Shown here in pieces: positions 62,386 to 64,000 of a stretch of DNA of 64,000 bases (positions are counted from its first letter, which is position 1; every line of letters begins with the position of its first letter). The notes beneath the pieces were generated by a model. It had not been told where the DNA came from and did no database searches. It was given only the letters and a program-made list of their open reading frames with translations. Made by a program: the position numbers and the translations under genes. Source of the stretch: an uncultured Collinsella sp. (GTDB taxonomy: Bacteria > Actinomycetota > Coriobacteriia > Coriobacteriales > Coriobacteriaceae); the NCBI GenBank assembly GCA_900541785.1, contig UQKY01000002.1:77084-141083 (forward strand), given 5' to 3'.

Positions 62386-63099
62386 CTAACGCCCCGTCCT
62401 CTTCTTGCCGAACATGGCGCCAAAGGTGCCAGTAAAGCACTTCCAATCCATGCGAAAGCAGCGGTTGTGCACGTAATGAAGTTCAATTTTCTGACGCAGA
62501 CCGCTCTCGAACGTCGCAGCATTGCGGTCGGTTGCCTGCCATAAACCCGTGATGCCGGGCTGGACAGAAAGCAACTCAGCCTTTTCCTCGTCCGAAAAGT
62601 GCTGCTCAAGTTCGTCTCTTGTAATGGGGCGCGGTCCGATGACGGAAAGATCGCCGTTCAGCACGTTCAGGAACTGCGGAACTTCGTCGATAGAGCACTT
62701 GCGAATGAACTGGCCGACTTTCGTAATGCGAGGATCATCGTCGACCTTGCGCTCGACTTCCCACTGATGTAGCTGCTCAGAGCTTAGATACTTCTGTACA
62801 TTGCCAGCGTCGGCGACCATGCTACGAAGCTTAAGGATCTTGATAGTCTTACCGCCCTTGCCGACGCGTTCCTGTGCGTACAGCGGGTTTCCAGGAGATT
62901 CAAGGCAAATGAACGCACAAACTATGGCCACAGGAATTACCAGCACCACGCTCACGCAAAGGCTGAAAACAAAATCAAACAGCCTCTTTAAAAAACGGTA
63001 GGCCAACGTACCGCTCGGTTGCACCTTCTGAACAGCTAGCGCGGCTCCCACCGGCGCGTTTTGCCTTGTCGCTTCGTTAGTAGTCAAGTTCAAATCCAC
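62386..63099 (-). CDS. Undecaprenyl-phosphate sugar-1-phosphate transferase (initiating enzyme)
   Basis: 237 aa from a GTG behind AGGGA. One N-terminal membrane segment (FVFSLCVSVVLVIPVAIVCAFI) and the bacterial sugar transferase domain follow: PLYAQERVGKGGKTIKILKLRSM, IRKCSIDEVPQFLNVLNGDLSVIGPRP in pieces and PGITGLWQATDRN. As a small monotopic phosphoglycosyltransferase it starts the repeat unit by placing a sugar phosphate on undecaprenyl phosphate. It is the first enzyme gene behind the antiterminator. Confidence 0.93.
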   Translation of the reverse strand: MDLNLTTNEATRQNAPVGAALAVQKVQPSGTLAYRFLKRLFDFVFSLCVSVVLVIPVAIVCAFICLESPGNPLYAQERVGKGGKTIKILKLRSMVADAGNVQKYLSSEQLHQWEVERKVDDDPRITKVGQFIRKCSIDEVPQFLNVLNGDLSVIGPRPITRDELEQHFSDEEKAELLSVQPGITGLWQATDRNAATFESGLRQKIELHYVHNRCFRMDWKCFTGTFGAMFGKKRTGR

Positions 63100-63168
63100 G
63101 TCCCTGTTCCCAGGGATCCCCCAATCGATGAATTCAAAATGCGAATGAATTACCAGTGCGACGTCCCC

Positions 63169-63759
63169 TTACGTCTTACTGGGCACGTCCAGCGGAAGCA
63201 GCTCCCTAAAAGCGGAGTCACCTTCGCCCACGTCTACCAGGCACCAACGCTTATGACGGTCGATCTTCTTTACACGGGCCTCTTGCCCCACCAAGGGTCC
63301 CTGCTCTATGTGCAGCACGCCGTCTTCTATGCGGGCTACGCTGTTGCGCACCACGCCGTCGTCGTCGAGCACGCTGCGGTACCAGTCCTGCGCATCGTCC
63401 GGCATGGACGCATAGGCCCGCTCCCTGCTGCCGGCAATGCGGCAGCCAAAGCTCAACTGGGCCAAAGCCTTGTCGAGCGCGGCGGCATCGCGCGCGGCGA
63501 CGAAGAAATATTCCTTGTACATGGGTTTGGTTTGGAGCGACCAGGAGCCGTCCCGCTTAAACCAGAACTCCTTTTGCATCACAAAAGCGTCCTGCATCAG
63601 CTCGTGCGGGATAATGCGGCGGACCTTTTCGCAGGTCTCGCGCTCTTTTCCATGGGGGGTGTGGACCAGATACCAGCGGACGCGGCCGTGCTGGCTGTTG
63701 GTAATAGCGCCGTTAAAGGCACCGGGCAGCTGCTCTTGGCGCCGCATTGTCTGTTCCAT
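63169..63759 (-). CDS. loaP: NusG-family specialised antiterminator (LoaP/RfaH-like)
   Basis: About 196 aa from the ATG behind AGGGGG (MEQTMRRQEQLPG). The NusG N-terminal domain starts at VRWYLVHTPHGKERETCEKV and ends with LSFGCRIAGS; the KOW domain is at the end (QGPLVGQEARVKKIDRHKRWCLVDV). It is the first gene of the polysaccharide operon, as for LoaP, RfaH and UpxY, which let RNA polymerase read long operons. The leader in front can fold onto its ribosome binding site, see 63763-63812. Confidence 0.82.
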   Translation of the reverse strand: MEQTMRRQEQLPGAFNGAITNSQHGRVRWYLVHTPHGKERETCEKVRRIIPHELMQDAFVMQKEFWFKRDGSWSLQTKPMYKEYFFVAARDAAALDKALAQLSFGCRIAGSRERAYASMPDDAQDWYRSVLDDDGVVRNSVARIEDGVLHIEQGPLVGQEARVKKIDRHKRWCLVDVGEGDSAFRELLPLDVPSKT

Positions 63760-63762
63760 CTC

Positions 63763-63812
63763 TCGCCCCCTTAACTTGCATCCGCGACACACGCGGATGC
63801 AGGGGCGTTAAG
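63763..63812 (-). promoter_or_regulatory. Structured leader covering the ribosome binding site of the antiterminator gene
   Basis: A perfect 10-bp stem (63777-63786 with 63792-63801, loop of 5) is flanked by two mutually exclusive pairings: CTTAAC (63770-63775) with GTTAAG (63807-63812), or CGCCCC/GGGGCG, the latter occupying the Shine-Dalgarno GGGGG. No T-run follows. Confidence 0.65.
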
Positions 63813-63881
63813 AACAGGCTTCTCGCTCGCAGCTAGGCGCAGTCGCAAAAGTACAGGTTTTTGTATCTTTCGACGTTGCTC

Positions 63882-63887
63882 ATTATA
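63882..63887 (-). promoter_or_regulatory. -10 box for the polysaccharide operon
   Basis: A perfect TATAAT on the minus strand. No good -35 lies 16-18 bp upstream (GGAAAA at best), which may mean an activator is needed. It predicts a leader of about 115 nt to the ATG. Confidence 0.55.
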
Positions 63888-63986
63888 CAAGCAAACTGCT
63901 CGCGTTTTCCCAGATTGCACAAAATGCGCCGCGAATGGGTGCATCTCCTTGATTCTCATTTTCATTGCAACAGCCTCAGGACTCAG

Positions 63987-64000
63987 CGCAACGCGTTGCG
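63987..64000. repeat. 14-bp perfect palindrome at the window edge
   Basis: CGCAACGCGTTGCG is fully self-complementary and lies about 100 bp upstream of the -10 box of the polysaccharide operon. It has the form of a dimeric repressor operator (compare LacI-type sites with a central CG). The window ends here, so the context is incomplete. Confidence 0.4.

Noticed and set aside
63771..63965. 64-codon frame upstream of the antiterminator gene
   Set aside because: It starts upstream of the likely promoter and is read through the structured leader; composition is not protein-like.

Overview
The window reads as a high-GC chromosomal segment of a Coriobacteriia-type actinobacterium, most likely Collinsella or a close relative. 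This is an inference from gene order, codon use, frequent TTG/GTG starts and protein style; no 16S gene is present to settle it.

Left part (1 to about 24.98 kb, almost all on the minus strand) is housekeeping. It holds glyS (partial)-glyQ, then lepB-trmD-rimM-khpA-rpsP, with dinB alone on the plus strand. Next come rsfS-yqeK-nadD-obgE and rpmA-rplU, then a radical SAM pair, a DUF697-like membrane protein and the elongation block rodA-mrdA-mreD-mreC-mreB. The part ends with a TPR membrane protein, a cyclophilin, a zinc-ribbon membrane protein, a P-type cation ATPase and tRNA-Arg(CCG).

Middle part (25.1 to 33.6 kb, plus strand) is a nearly complete aromatic amino acid operon: aroF-tyrA-aroB-aroA-aroC-pheA-aroE/aroK fusion-aroQ. 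It starts just behind a perfect intrinsic-terminator hairpin that looks like an attenuator. glf (UDP-galactopyranose mutase) follows at 33.7-34.8 kb.

From about 34.9 to 49.7 kb the base composition drops and the content becomes a defence island. It contains a subtilase/AAA ATPase pair resembling IetAS, with two tiny, very basic genes divergent from it. It also has an AbiH-family protein with extra domains followed by a gene remnant, a solitary FokI-like nuclease with winged-helix domains, and a small two-gene cassette ending in an ADP-ribosyltransferase-like protein. A DUF4238 protein, a KAP P-loop NTPase, a two-gene CBASS (CD-NTase plus SLATT membrane effector) and a pair of unrecognised small genes complete it.

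The right part (49.8 to 64 kb, minus strand) holds an odd HAD-like protein and then a capsule/exopolysaccharide operon. Its order of transcription is NusG-like antiterminator, undecaprenyl-phosphate sugar transferase, GT4, GT2, pyruvyltransferase, GT4, polymerase, GT2, pyruvyltransferase, FrhB-like, flippase, FrhB-like. The antiterminator gene has a structured leader that can pair with its own ribosome binding site. Glf could supply galactofuranose to this cluster. No integrase, transposase or CRISPR array was recognised.
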